Assembly (NCBI GenBank): GCA_958496175.1
Contig: OY292279.1
Location: forward strand, 434,001 to 498,000
DNA: 64,000 nucleotides
Origin: Sisyra terminalis
Taxonomy: Eukaryota; Arthropoda; Insecta; Neuroptera; Sisyridae
Reading direction: 5' to 3'
Part shown: piece after piece, positions 28,401 through 40,740 of the stretch
How positions within the stretch are numbered: the first letter of the stretch is position 1
Layout: each line of letters begins with the position of its first letter
Notes under the pieces: model-generated
Database searches by the model: none
What the model saw: the letters and a program-made list of their open reading frames with translations, nothing else
What the model was told of the DNA's origin: nothing
Program-made: the position numbers and the translations under genes

Positions 28401-30344
28401 GGTAATATTTGCGGTTATTTTTGCGGATATCATTGCCGTTATTTTTGCGGATATCATTGCGGTTATTTCGCGGTGATATTTGCGGTTATTTTTGCGGATA
28501 TCATTGCAGTTATTTTGCGGTAATATTTGCGGTTATTTTTGCAGATATCATTGCGGTTATTTTTGCGGATATTATTGCGGTTATTTTTGCGGATATCATT
28601 GCGGTTATTTTTGCGGATATCATTGCGGTTATTTTTGCGGATATAATTGCGGTTATTTTTGCGGATATCATTGCGGTTATTTTGGCGGATATCATTGCGG
28701 TTATTTTGCGGTAATATTTGCGGTTATTTTTGCGGATATCATTGCGGTTATTTTGCGGTGATATTTGCGGTTATTTTTGCGGATATTATTGCGGTTATTT
28801 TTGCGGATATCATTGCGGTTATTTTGCGGTAATATTTGCGGTTATTTTTGCGGATATTATTGCGGTTATTTTTGCGGATATCATTGCGGTTATTTTTGCG
28901 GATATAATTGCGGTTATTTTTGCGGATATCATTGCGGTTATTTTTGCGGATAATATTGCGGTTATTTTTGCGGATATTATTGCGGTTATATTTGCGGATA
29001 TCATTGCGGTTATTTTGCGGTGATATTTGCGGTTATTTTTGCGGATATCATTGCGGTTATTTTGCGGTGATATTTGCGGTTATTTTTGCGGATATCATTG
29101 CGGTTATTTTGCGGTAATATTTGCGGTTATTTTTGCGGATATTATTGCGGTTATTTTTGCGGATATCATTGCGGTTATTTTGCGGTAATATTTGCGGTTA
29201 TTTTTGCGGATATCATTGCGGTTATTTTTGCGGATATTATTGCGGTTATTTTTGCGGATATCATTGCGGTTATTTTTGCGGATATCATTGCGGTTATTTT
29301 GCGGTGATATTTGCGGTTATTTTTGCGGATATCATTGCGGTTATTTTGCGGTAGTATTTATGGTTATTTTTGCGGATATTATTGCGGTTATTTTTACGGA
29401 TATCATTGCGGTTATTTTGCGGTGATATTTGCGGTTATTTTTGCGGATATCATTGCGGTTATTTTGCGGTAATATTTGCGGTTATTTTTGCGGATATTAT
29501 TGCGGTTATTTTGCTGTAATATTTGCGGTTATTTTTGCGGATATCATTGCGGTTATTTTGCGGTGATATTTGCGGTTATTTTTGCGGATATCATTGCGGT
29601 TATTTTGCGGTGATATTTGCGGTTATTTTTGCGGATATCATTGCGGTTATTTTGCGGTAATATTTATGGTTATTTTGGCGGATATTATTGCGGTTATTTT
29701 TGCGGATATCATTGCGGTTATTTTGCGGTGATATTTGCGGTTATTTTTGCGGATATCATTGCGGTTATTTTGCGGTAATATTTGCGGTTATTTTTGCGGA
29801 TATCATTGCGGTTATTTTGCGGTGATATTAGCGGTTATTTTTGCGGATATCATTGCGGTTATTTTGCGGTAATATTTGCGGTTATTTTTGCGGATATCAT
29901 TGCGGTTATTTTTGCGGATATTATTGCGGTTATTTTTGCGGATATCATTGCGGTTATTTTTGCGGATATTATTGCGGTTATTTTTGCGGATATCATTGCG
30001 GTTATTTTGCGGTATCATTTGCGGTTATTTTTGCGGATATTATTGCGGTTATTTTGCGGTAATATTTGCGGTTATTTTTGCGGATATCATTGCGGTTATT
30101 TTTGCGGATATTATTGCGGTTATTTTTGCGGATATCATTGCGGTTATTTTGCGTTGATATTTGCGGTTATTTTTGCGGATATTATTGCGGTTATTTTTGC
30201 GGATATCATTGCGGTTATTTCGCGGTGATATTTGCGGTTATTTTTGCGGATATCATTGCGGTTATTTTGCGGTAATATTTGCGGTTATTTTTGCAGATAT
30301 CATTGCGGTTATTTTTGCGGATATTATTGCGGTTATTTTTGCGG
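25460..30344 (+). repeat. 3.1-kb block repeating 20,592-23,761 at about 5.3 kb spacing
   Basis: About 25,946-27,634 matches 20,592-22,280 at offset 5,354. The match then continues at offset 5,307 (27,635-29,068 with 22,328-23,761) after a 47-bp loss. The start, 25,460-25,945, instead repeats the GCGGATAATATTG region (offset 2,132 from 23,411). Shared variants include TTATATTTGCGG near 21,806/27,160, TACTTGCGG near 22,082/27,436, GCGGAAATCATTG near 22,974/28,281, GCCGTTATT near 23,128/28,435 and TTTCGCGGTGAT near 23,159/28,466. Most of the rest, 29,069-30,344, carries TATTTATGGTTATT near 29,347 and 29,663 and the stop-removing GCGGTATCATTTGCGG near 30,009. Confidence 0.77.
27841..28172 (+). 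repeat. 166-bp unit, tandem pair
   Basis: Same two-copy 166-bp structure as at 22,534, offset 5,307 bp, inside the larger duplicated block. The second unit is followed by GCGGTAATTTTTGCGG as in the first locus. Confidence 0.85.
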
Positions 30345-32898
30345 ATATCATTGCGGTTATTTTGCGGTAATATTTGCGGTTATTTTTGCGGATATTATTG
30401 CGGTTATTTTGCTGTAATATTTGCGGTTATTTTTGCGGATATCATTGCGGATATTTTGCGGTGATATTAGCGGTTATTTTTGCGGATATCATTGCGGTTA
30501 TTTTGCGGTGATATTTGCGGTTATTTTTGCGGATATCATTGCGGTTATTTTGCGGTAATATTTGCGGTTATTTTTGCGGATATTATTGCGGTTATTTTTG
30601 CGGATATCATTGCGGTTATTTTGCGGTGATATTTGCGGTTATATTTGCGGATATCATTGCGGTTATTTTGCGGTAATATTTGCGGTTATTTTTGCGGATA
30701 TCATTGCGGTTATTTTTGCGGATATTATTGCGGTTATTTTTGCGGATATCATTGCGGTTATTTTGCTGTAATATTTGCGGTTAATTTTGCGGATATTATT
30801 GCGGTTATTTTGGCGGATATCATTGCGGTTATTTTTGCGGATATCATTGCGGTTATTTTGCGGTGATATTTGCGGTTATTTTTGCGGATATCATTGCGGT
30901 TATTTTGCGGTAATACTTGCGGTTATTTTTGCGGATATCATTGCTGTTATTTTTGCGGATATTATTGCGGTTATTTTAGCGGATATTATTGCGGTTATTT
31001 TTGCGGATATCATTGCGGTTATTTTGCGGTAACATTTGCGGTTATTTTTGCGGATATTATTGCGGTTATTTTTGCGGATATCAATGCGGTTATTTTGCGG
31101 TAATATTTGCGGTTATTTTTGCGGATATTATTGCGGTTATTTTGCTGTAATATTTGCGGATAATTTTGCGGATATCATTGCGGTTATTTTTGCGGATATT
31201 ATTGCGGTTATTTTGGCGGATATCATTGCGGTTATTTTGCGGTGATATTTGCGGTTATTTTTGCGGATATCATTGCGGTTATTTTGTGGTAATATTTGCG
31301 GTTATTTTTGCGGATATCATTGCGGTTAATTTTGCGGATATCATTGCGGTTATTTTGCGGTGATATTTGCGGTTATTTTTGCGGATATCATTGCGGTTAT
31401 TTTGCGGTAATATTTGCGGTTATTTTTGCAGATATCATTGCGGTTATTTTTGCGGATATTATTGCGGTTATTTTTGCGGATATCATTGCGGTTATTTTTG
31501 CGGATATCATTGCGGTTATTTTGCGGTGATATTTGCGGTTATTTTTGCGGATATCATTGCGGTTATTTTGCGGTAATATTTGCGGTTATTTTTGCAGATA
31601 TCATTGCGGTTATTTTTGCGGATATTATTGCGGTTATTTTTGCGGATATCATTGCGGTTATTTTTGCGGATATCATTGCGGTTATTTTGCGGTGATATTT
31701 GCGGTTATTTTTGCGGATATCATTGCGGTTATTTTGCGGTAATTTTTGCGGTTATTTTTGCGGATATTATTGCGGTTATTTTGCTGTAATATTTGCGGTT
31801 AATTTTGCGGAAATCATTGCGGTTATTTTTGCGGATATTATTGCGGTTATTTTTGCGGATATCATTGCGGTTATTTTGCGGTGATATTTGCGGTTATTTT
31901 TGCGGATATCATTGCGGTTATTTTGCGGTAATATTTGCGGTTATTTTTGCGGATATCATTGCGGTTATTTTGGCGGATATCATTGCGGTTATTTTGCGGT
32001 AATATTTGCGGTTATTTTTGCGGATATCATTGCGGTTATTTTGGCGGATACCATTGCGGTTATTTTGCGGTAATATTTGCGGTTATTTTTGCGGATATCA
32101 TTGCGGTTATTTTGCGGTGATATTTGCGGTTATTTTTGCGGATATTATTGCGGTTATTTTTGCGGATATCATTGCGGTTATTTTGCGGTAATATTTGCGG
32201 TTATTTTTGCGGATATTATTGCGGTTATTTTTGCGGATATCATTGCGGTTATTTTTGCGGATATAATTGCGGTTATTTTTGCGGATATCATTGCGGTTAT
32301 TTTTGCGGATAATATTGCGGTTATTTTTGCGGATATTATTGCGGTTATTTTTGCGGATATCATTGCGGTTATTTTGCGGTGATATTTGCGGTTATTTTTG
32401 CGGATATCATTGCGGTTATTTTGCGGTGATATTTGCGGTTATTTTTGCGGATATCATTGCGGTTATTTTGCGGTAATATTTGCGGTTATTTTTGCGGATA
32501 TTATTGCGGTTATTTTTGCGGATATCATTGCGGTTATTTTGCGGTAATATTTGCGGTTATTTTTGCGGATATCATTGCGGTTATTTTTGCGGATATTATT
32601 GCGGTTATTTTTGCGGATATCATTCCGGTTATTTTTGCGGATATCATTGCGGTTATTTTGCGGTGATATTTGCGGTTATTTTTGCGGATATCATTGCGGT
32701 TATTTTGCGGTAGTATTTATGGTTATTTTTGCGGATATTATTGCGGTTATTTTTGCGGATATCATTGCGGTTATTTTGCGGTGATATTTGCGGTTATTTT
32801 TGCGGATATCATTGCGGTTATTTTGCGGTAATATTTGCGGTTATTTTTGCGGATATTATTGCGGTTATTTTGCTGTAATATTTGCGGTTATTTTTGCG
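30345..32898 (+). repeat. Third copy of the mid-window block, at about 3.4-3.5 kb spacing
   Basis: About 30,345-32,898 matches about 26,866-29,539. The offset is 3,479 bp at first (30,562 with 27,083), then 3,526 (31,296 with 27,770), then 3,359 (32,077 with 28,718), reflecting small gains and losses of whole dimers. Near 31,950-32,075 the copy has an extra 71-bp unit with GGCGGATATC followed by GGCGGATACC. Other differences are ATTCCGGTTATT near 32,622 and TTGCGGATAATTTTGCGG near 31,153. Confidence 0.75.
31367..31698 (+). repeat. 166-bp unit, tandem pair
   Basis: Same two-copy 166-bp structure as at 22,534 and 27,841, with the TGCAGATATCAT element once per unit. Confidence 0.85.
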
Positions 32899-33284
32899 GA
32901 TATTATTGCGGTTATTTTGGCGGATATCATTGCGGTTATTTTTGCGGATATCATTGCGGTTATTTTGCGGTGATATTTGCGGTTATTTTTGCGGATATCA
33001 TTGCGGTTATTTTGCGGTAATACTTGCGGTTATTTTTGCGGATATCATTGCTGTTATTTTTGCGGATATTATTGCGGTTATTTTAGCGGATATTATTGCG
33101 GTTATTTTTGCGGATATCATTGCGGTTATTTTGCGGTAACATTTGCGGTTATTTTTGCGGATATTATTGCGGTTATTTTTGCGGATATCAATGCGGTTAT
33201 TTTGCGGTAATATTTGCGGTTATTTTTGCGGATATCATTGCGGTTAATTTTGCGGATATCATTGCGGTTATTTTGCGGTGATAT

Positions 33285-33616
33285 TTGCGGTTATTTTTGC
33301 GGATATCATTGCGGTTATTTTGCGGTAATATTTGCGGTTATTTTTGCAGATATCATTGCGGTTATTTTTGCGGATATTATTGCGGTTATTTTTGCGGATA
33401 TCATTGCGGTTATTTTTGCGGATATCATTGCGGTTATTTTGCGGTGATATTTGCGGTTATTTTTGCGGATATCATTGCGGTTATTTTGCGGTAATATTTG
33501 CGGTTATTTTTGCAGATATCATTGCGGTTATTTTTGCGGATATTATTGCGGTTATTTTTGCGGATATCATTGCGGTTATTTTTGCGGATATCATTGCGGT
33601 TATTTTGCGGTGATAT
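33285..33616 (+). repeat. 166-bp unit, tandem pair
   Basis: Fourth locus of the two-copy 166-bp structure, with the TGCAGATATCAT element once per unit. Confidence 0.84.
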
Positions 33617-33923
33617 TTGCGGTTATTTTTGCGGATATCATTGCGGTTATTTTGCAGTAATTTTTGCGGTTATTTTTGCGGATATTATTGCGGTTATTTT
33701 GCTGTAATATTTGCGGTTAATTTTGCGGAAATCATTGCGGTTATTTTTGCGGATATTATTGCGGTTATTTTTGCGGATATCATTGCGGTTATTTTGCGGT
33801 GATATTTGCGGTTATTTTTGCGGATATCATTGCGGTTATTTTGCGGTAATATTTGCGGTTATTTTTGCGGATATCATTGCGGTTAATTTTGCGGATATCA
33901 TTGCGGTTATTTTGCGGTGATAT

Positions 33924-34231
33924 TTGCGGTTATTTTTGCGGATATCATTGCGGTTATTTTGCGGTAATATTTGCGGTTATTTTTGCAGATATCATTGCGG
34001 TTATTTTTGCGGATATTATTGCGGTTATTTTTGCGGATATCATTGCGGTTATTTTTGCGGATATCATTGCGGTTATTTTGCGGTGATATTTGCGGTTATT
34101 TTTGCGGATATCATTGCGGTTATTTTGCGGTAATATTTGCGGTTATTTTTGCAGATATCATTGCGGTTATTTTTGCGGATATTATTGCGGTTATTTTTGC
34201 GGATATCATTGCGGTTATTTTGCGGTGATAT
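33924..34231 (+). repeat. 166-bp unit followed by a 142-bp shortened unit
   Basis: Fifth locus of the pair. The second unit is one 24-bp dimer shorter than the first (142 instead of 166 bp), showing that whole dimers are the step of gain and loss here. Confidence 0.78.
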
Positions 34232-34479
34232 TTGCGGTTATTTTTGCGGATATCATTGCGGTTATTTTGCGGTAATATTTATGGTTATTTTGGCGGATAT
34301 TATTGCGGTTATTTTTGCGGATATCATTGCGGTTATTTTGCGGTGATATTTGCGGTTATTTTTGCGGATATCATTGCGGTTATTTTGCGGTAATATTTGC
34401 GGTTATTTTTGCGGATATCATTGCGGTTATTTTGCGGTGATATTAGCGGTTATTTTTGCGGATATCATTGCGGTTATTT

Positions 34480-35668
34480 TGCGGTAATATTTGCGGTTAT
34501 TTTTGCGGATATCATTGCGGTTATTTTTGCGGATATTATTGCGGTTATTTTTGCGGATATCATTGCGGTTATTTTTGCGGATATTATTGCGGTTATTTTT
34601 GCGGATATCATTGCGGTTATTTTGCGGTATCATTTGCGGTTATTTTTGCGGATATTATTGCGGTTATTTTGCGGTAATATTTGCGGTTATTTTTGCGGAT
34701 ATCATTGCGGTTATTTTTGCGGATATTATTGCGGTTATTTTTACGGATATCATTGCGGTTATTTTGCGGTGATATTTGCGGTTATTTTTGCGGATATTAT
34801 TGCGTTTATTTTTGCGGATATCATTGCGGTTATTTCGCGGTGATATTTGCGGTTATTTTTGCGGATATCATTGCGGTTATTTTGCGGTAATATTTGCGGT
34901 TATTTTTGCAGATATCATTGCGGTTATTTTTGCGGATATTATTGCGGTTATTTTTGCGGATATCATTGCGGTTATTTTTGCGGATATCATTGCGGTTATT
35001 TTTGCGGATATAATTGCGGTTATTTTTGCGGATATCATTGCGGTTATTTTTGCGGATATCATTGCGGTTATTTTGCGGTAATATTTGCGGTTATTTTTGC
35101 GGATATCATTGCGGTTATTTTTGCGGATATTATTGCGGTTATTTTTGCGGATATTATTGCGGTTATTTTTGCGGATATTATTGCGGTTATTTTTGCGGAT
35201 ATCATTGCGGTTATTTTGCGGTATCATTTGCGGTTATTTTTGCGGATATTATTGCGGTTATTTTGCGGTAATATTTGCGGTTATTTTTGCGGATATCATT
35301 GCGGTTATTTTTGCGGATATTATTGCGGTTATTTTTGCGGATATCATTGCGGTTATTTTGCGGTAATATTTGCGGTTATTTTTGCGGATATTATTGCGGT
35401 TATTTTTGCGGATATCATTGCGGTTATTTCGCGGTGATATTTGCGGTTATTTTTGCGGATATCATTGCGGTTATTTTGCGGTAATATTTGCGGTTATTTT
35501 TGCAGATATCATTGCGGTTATTTTTGCGGATATTATTGCGGTTATTTTTGCGGATATCATTGCGGTTATTTTTGCGGATATCATTGCGGTTATTTTTGCG
35601 GATATAATTGCGGTTATTTTTGCGGATATCATTGCGGTTATTTTTGCGGATATCATTGCGGTTATTTT
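34480..35668 (+). repeat. 594-bp tandem duplication
   Basis: About 34,480-35,073 is followed directly by a second copy at about 35,074-35,668. Shared marks are GCGGTATCATTTGCGG near 34,624/35,218, TTTCGCGGTGAT near 34,834/35,428, TGCAGATATCAT near 34,909/35,503 and GATATAATTG near 35,008/35,602. The second copy differs by having ordinary TTGCGGATATC where the first has TTACGGATATC near 34,742, and GCGGTTATT where the first has GCGTTTATT near 34,803. Unlike most duplications here, this one is immediately adjacent with no intervening sequence. Confidence 0.8.
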
Positions 35669-37230
35669 GCGGTAATATTTGCGGTTATTTTTGCGGATAT
35701 CATTGCGGTTATTTTGCGGTGATATTTGCGGTTATTTTTGCGGATATTATTGCGGTTATTTTTGCGGATATCATTGCGGTTATTTTGCGGTAATATTTGC
35801 GGTTATTTTTGCGGATATTATTGCGGTTATTTTTGCGGATATCATTGCGGTTATTTTTGCGGATATAATTGCGGTTATTTTTGCGGATATCATTGCGGTT
35901 ATTTTTGCGGATATTATTGCGGTTATTTTTGCGGATATTATTGCGGTTATTTTTGCGGATATCATTGCGGTTATTTTGCGGTGATATTTGCGGTTATTTT
36001 TGCGGATATCATTGCGGTTATTTTGCGGTAATATTTGCGGTTATTTTTGCGGATATCATTGCGGTTATTTTTGCGGATATCATTGCGGTTATTGTGCGGT
36101 GATATTTGCGGTTTTTTTTGCGGATATCATTGCGGTTATTTTGCGGTAATATTTGCGGTTATTTTTGCGGATATCATTGCGGTTATTTTTGCGGATATTA
36201 TTGCGGTTATTTTTGCGGATATCATTGCGGTTATTTTTGCGGATATCATTGCGGTTATTTTGCGGTGATATTTGCGGTTATTTTTGCGGATATCATTGCG
36301 GTTATTTTGCGGTAATATTTATGGTTATTTTTGCGGATATTATTGCGGTTATTTTTGCGGATATCATTGCGGTTATATTGCGGTGATATTTGCGGTTATT
36401 TTTGCGGATATCATTGCGGTTATTTTGCGGTAATATTTGCGGTTATTTTTGCGGATATTATTGCGGTTATTTTGCTGTAATATTTGCGGTTATTTTTGCG
36501 GATATCATTGCGGTTATTTTGCGGTGATATTTGCGGTTATTTTTGCGGATATCATTGCGGTTATTTTGCGGTAATATTTATGGTTTATTTGGCGGATATT
36601 ATTGCGGTTATTTTTGCGGATATCATTGCGGTTATTTTGCGGTGATATTTGCGGTTATTTTTGCGGATATCATTGCGGTTATTTTGCGGTAATATTTGCG
36701 GTTATTTTTGCGGATATCATTGCGGTTATTTTAGGTGATATTAGCGGTTATTTTTGCGGATATCATTGCGGTTATTTTGCGGTAATATTTGCGGTTATTT
36801 TTGCGGATATCATTGCGGTTATTTTTGCGGATATTATTGCGGTTATTTTTGCGGATATCATTGCGGTTATTTTTGCGGATATTATTGCGGTTATTTTTGC
36901 GGATATCATTGCGGTTATTTTGCGGTATCATTTGCGGTTATTTTTGCGGATATTATTGCGGTTATTTTGCGGTAATATTTGCGGTTATTTTTGCGGATAT
37001 CATTGCGGTTATTTTTGCGGATATTATTGCGGTTATTTTTGCGGATATCATTGCGGTTATTTTGCGGTGATATTTGCGGTTATTTTTGCGGATATCATTG
37101 CGGTAATATTTGCGGATATTTTTGCGGATATTATTGCGGTTATTTTTGCGGATATCATTGCGGTTATTTTGCGGTGATATTTGCGGTTATTTTTGCGGAT
37201 ATCATTGCGGTTATTTTGCGGTAATATTTG
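35669..37230 (+). repeat. Mixed satellite block with reuse of the 34.4-kb element order
   Basis: About 36,754-37,000 matches 34,456-34,702 at offset 2,298, including GCGGTATCATTTGCGG near 36,922. Distinct variants are ATTGTGCGGTGAT near 36,092, a T8 run near 36,112, TTATATTGCGGTGAT near 36,374, TATGGTTTATTTGGCGG near 36,579 and TTTTAGGTGATATT near 36,730. Around 37,102-37,122 a D element follows a B directly and is then followed by GCGGATATTTTTGCGG. No gene is present. Confidence 0.7.
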
Positions 37231-40200
37231 CAGTTATTTTTGCGGATATCATTGCGGTTATTTTTGCGGATATTATTGCGGTTATTTTTGCGGATATCAT
37301 TGCGGTTATTTTTGCGGATATCATTGCGGTTATTTTGCGGTGATATTTGCGGTTATTTTTGCGGATATCATTGCGGTTATTTTGCGGTAATATTTGCGGT
37401 TATTTTTGCGGATATCATTGCGGTTATTTTTGCGGATATTATTGCGGTTATTTTTGCGGATATTATTGCGGTTATTTTTGCGGATATCAATGCGGTTATT
37501 TTGCGGTAACATTTGCGGTTATTTTTGCGGATATTATTGCGGTTATTTTTGCGGATATCATTGCGGTTATTTTTGCGGATATTATTGCGGTTATTTTTGC
37601 GGATATTATTGCGGTTATTTTTGCGGATATCATTGCGGTTATTTTGCTGTAATATTTGCGGTTAAGTTTGCGGATATTATTGCGGTTATTTTTGCGGATA
37701 TCATTGCGGTTATTTTGCGGTGATATTTGCGGTTATTTTTGCGGATATCATTGCGGTTATTTTGCGGTGATATGTGCGGTTATTTTTGCGGATATCATTG
37801 CGGTTATTTTTGCGGATATTATTGCGGTTATTTTTGCGGATATTATTGCGGTTATTTTTGCGGATATCATTGCGGTTATTTTGCGGTAACATTTGCGGTT
37901 ATTTTTGCGGATATTATTGCGGTTATTTTTGCGGATATCATTGCGGTTATTTTGCGGTGATATTTGCGGTTATTTTTGCGGATATCATTGCGGTTATTAT
38001 GCGGTAATATTTGCGGTTATTTTTGCGGATATCATTGCGGTTATTTTGCGGTGATATTTGCGGTTATTTTTGCGGATATCATTGCGGTTTTTTTGCGGTG
38101 ATATTTGCGGTCATTTTTGCGGATATCATTGCGGTTATTTTGCGGTAATATTTGCGGTTATTTTTGCGGATATTATTGCGGTTAGTTTTGCGGATATCAT
38201 TGCGGTTATTTTGCGGTGATATTTGCGGTTATTTTTGCGGATATCATTGCGGTTATTTTGCGGTGATATTTGCGGTTATTTTTGCGGATATCATTGCGGT
38301 TATTTTGCGGTAATATTTGCGGTTATTTTTGCGGATATCATTGCGGTTATTTTTGCGGATATCATTGCGGTTATTTTGCGGTGATATTTGCGGTTATTTT
38401 TGCGGATATCATTGCGGTTATTTTGCGGTAATATTTGCGGTTATTTTTGCAGATATCATTGCGGTTATTTTTGCGGATATTAGTGCGGTTATTTTTGCGG
38501 ATATCATTGCGGTTATTTGGCGGTAATATTTGCGGTTATTTTTGCGGATATTTTTGCGGTTATTTTGCTCTAATATTTGCGGTTAATTTTGCGGATATCA
38601 TTGCGGTTATTTTTGCGGATATTATTGCGGTTATTTTTGCGGATATCATTGCGGTTATTTTTGCGGATATCATTGCGGTTATTTTGCGGTAATATTTGCG
38701 GTTATTTTTGCAGATATCATTGCGGTTATTTTTGCGGATATTATTGCGGTTATTTTTGCGGATATCATTGCGGTTATTTTGCGGTGATATTTGCGGTTAT
38801 TTTTGCGGATATCATTGCGGTTATTTTGCGGTAATATTTGCAGTTATTTTTGCGGATATCATTGCGGTTATTTTTGCGGATATTATTGCGGTTATTTTTG
38901 CGGATATCATTGCGGTTATTTTTGCGGATATCATTGCGGTTATTTTTGCGGATATTATTGCGGTTATTTTTGCGGATATCATTGCGGTTATTTTTGCGGA
39001 TATCATTGCGGTTATTTTGCGGTGATATTTGCGGTTATTTTTGCGGATATCATTGCGGTTATTTTGCGGTAATATTTGCGGTTATTTTTGCGGATATCAT
39101 TGCGGTTATTTTTGCGGATATTATTGCGGTTATTTTTGCGGATATTATTGCGGTTATTTTTGCGGATATCAATGCGGTTATTTTGCGGTAACATTTGCGG
39201 TTATTTTTGCGGATATTATTGCGGTTATTTTTGCGGATATCATTGCGGTTATTTTTGCGGATATTATTGCGGTTATTTTTGCGGATATTATTGCGGTTAT
39301 TTTTGCGGATATCATTGCGGTTATTTTGCTGTAATATTTGCGGTTAAGTTTGCGGATATTATTGCGGTTATTTTTGCGGATATCATTGCGGTTATTTTGC
39401 GGTGATATTTGCGGTTATTTTTGCGGATATCATTGCGGTTATTTTGCGGTGATATGTGCGGTTATTTTTGCGGATATCATTGCGGTTATTTTTGCGGATA
39501 TTATTGCGGTTATTTTTGCGGATATTATTGCGGTTATTTTTGCGGATATCATTGCGGTTATTTTGCGGTAACATTTGCGGTTATTTTTGCGGATATTATT
39601 GCGGTTATTTTTGCGGATATCATTGCGGTTATTTTGCGGTGATATTTGCGGTTATTTTTGCGGATATCATTGCGGTTATTATGCGGTAATATTTGCGGTT
39701 ATTTTTGCGGATATCATAGCGGTTATTTTGCGGTGATATTTGCGGTTATTTTTGCGGATATCATTGCGGTTTTTTTGCGGTGATATTTGCGGTCATTTTT
39801 GCGGATATCATTGCGGTTATTTTGCGGTAATATTTGCGGTTATTTTTGCGGATATTATTGCGGTTAGTTTTGCGGATATCATTGCGGTTATTTTGCGGTG
39901 ATATTTGCGGTTATTTTTGCGGATATCATTGCGGTTATTTTGCGGTGATATTTGCGGTTATTTTTGCGGATATCATTGCGGTTATTTTGCGGTAATATTT
40001 GCGGTTATTTTTGCGGATATCATTGCGGTTATTTTTGCGGATATCATTGCGGTTATTTTGCGGTGATATTTGCGGTTATTTTTGCGGATATCATTGCGGT
40101 TATTTTGCGGTAATATTTGCGGTTATTTTTGCAGATATCATTGCGGTTATTTTTGCGGATATTAGTGCGGTTATTTTTGCGGATATCATTGCGGTTATTT

Positions 40201-40740
40201 GGCGGTAATATTTGCGGTTATTTTTGCGGATATTTTTGCGGTTATTTTGCTCTAATATTTGCGGTTAATTTTGCGGATATCATTGCGGTTATTTTTGCGG
40301 ATATTATTGCGGTTATTTTTGCGGATATCATTGCGGTTATTTTTGCGGATATCATTGCGGTTATTTTGCGGTGATATTTGCGGTTATTTTTGCGGATATC
40401 ATTGCGGTTATTTTGCGGTAATATTTGCGGTTATTTTTGCGGATATCATTGCGGTTATTTTTGCGGATATTATTGCGGTTATTTTTGCGGATATTATTGC
40501 GGTTATTTTTGCGGATATCAATGCGGTTATTTTGCGGTAACATTTGCGGTTATTTTTGCGGATATTATTGCGGTTATTTTTGCGGATATCATTGCGGTTA
40601 TTTTTGCGGATATTATTGCGGTTATTTTTGCGGATATTATTGCGGTTATTTTTGCGGATATCATTGCGGTTATTTTGCTGTAATATTTGCGGTTAATTTT
40701 GCGGATATTATTGCGGTTATTTTTGCGGATATCATTGCGG
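37231..40740 (+). repeat. 1,682-bp higher-order repeat with a shortened third copy
   Basis: About 37,231-38,690 matches about 38,913-40,372 at a constant 1,682 bp. From 40,373 to about 40,740 the start of the unit appears a third time at a further 1,349 bp. The unit holds a distinctive set of variants: TTAAGTTTGCGG near 37,663, GATATGTGCGG near 37,770, GCGGTCATT near 38,108, TTAGTTTTGCGG near 38,183, GATATTAGTGCGG near 38,477, TTATTTGGCGG near 38,514 and GCTCTAATATTTGCGG near 38,568. I noted one base difference between the full copies, T at 38,036 against A at 39,718. Copies are therefore nearly identical. Confidence 0.84.

Larger units (their letters stand above)
32899..34480 (+). repeat. 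Block with a 639-bp internal duplication
   Basis: About 33,214-33,450 matches about 33,853-34,089 at offset 639 bp. Each of these carries a 166-bp pair or near-pair. The preceding part repeats TACTTGCGG and GCTGTTATT near 33,021 and 33,050. TATTTATGGTTATTTTGGCGG near 34,277 matches 29,662 at offset 4,615, which continues to about 34,974. GCAGTAATTTTTGCGG near 33,654 is a private change. No gene is present. Confidence 0.72.

Noticed and set aside
34877..35227. Reverse-strand frame of 116 codons rich in Ala-Lys-Ile-Thr, and similar shorter ones
   Set aside because: It is the reverse complement of the same dimer, where two of three frames lack stops. Nothing else supports a gene.
34847..35437. 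Longest forward open frame, 196 codons starting at TTG
   Set aside because: It is three octapeptide repeats in succession, created by the dimer length and a stop-removing punctuation. No ATG start, no domain, and overlapping frames are equally open.
36570..36600. Possible insertion at TATGGTTTATTTGGCGG
   Set aside because: It is explained by point changes and a one-base shift in an A element. No target-site duplication or foreign sequence is present.
36602..37177. 191-codon forward frame, and similar frames at 52,830-53,348 and 8,128-8,622
   Set aside because: Same low-complexity repeats. They are long only because one punctuation is altered or missing.
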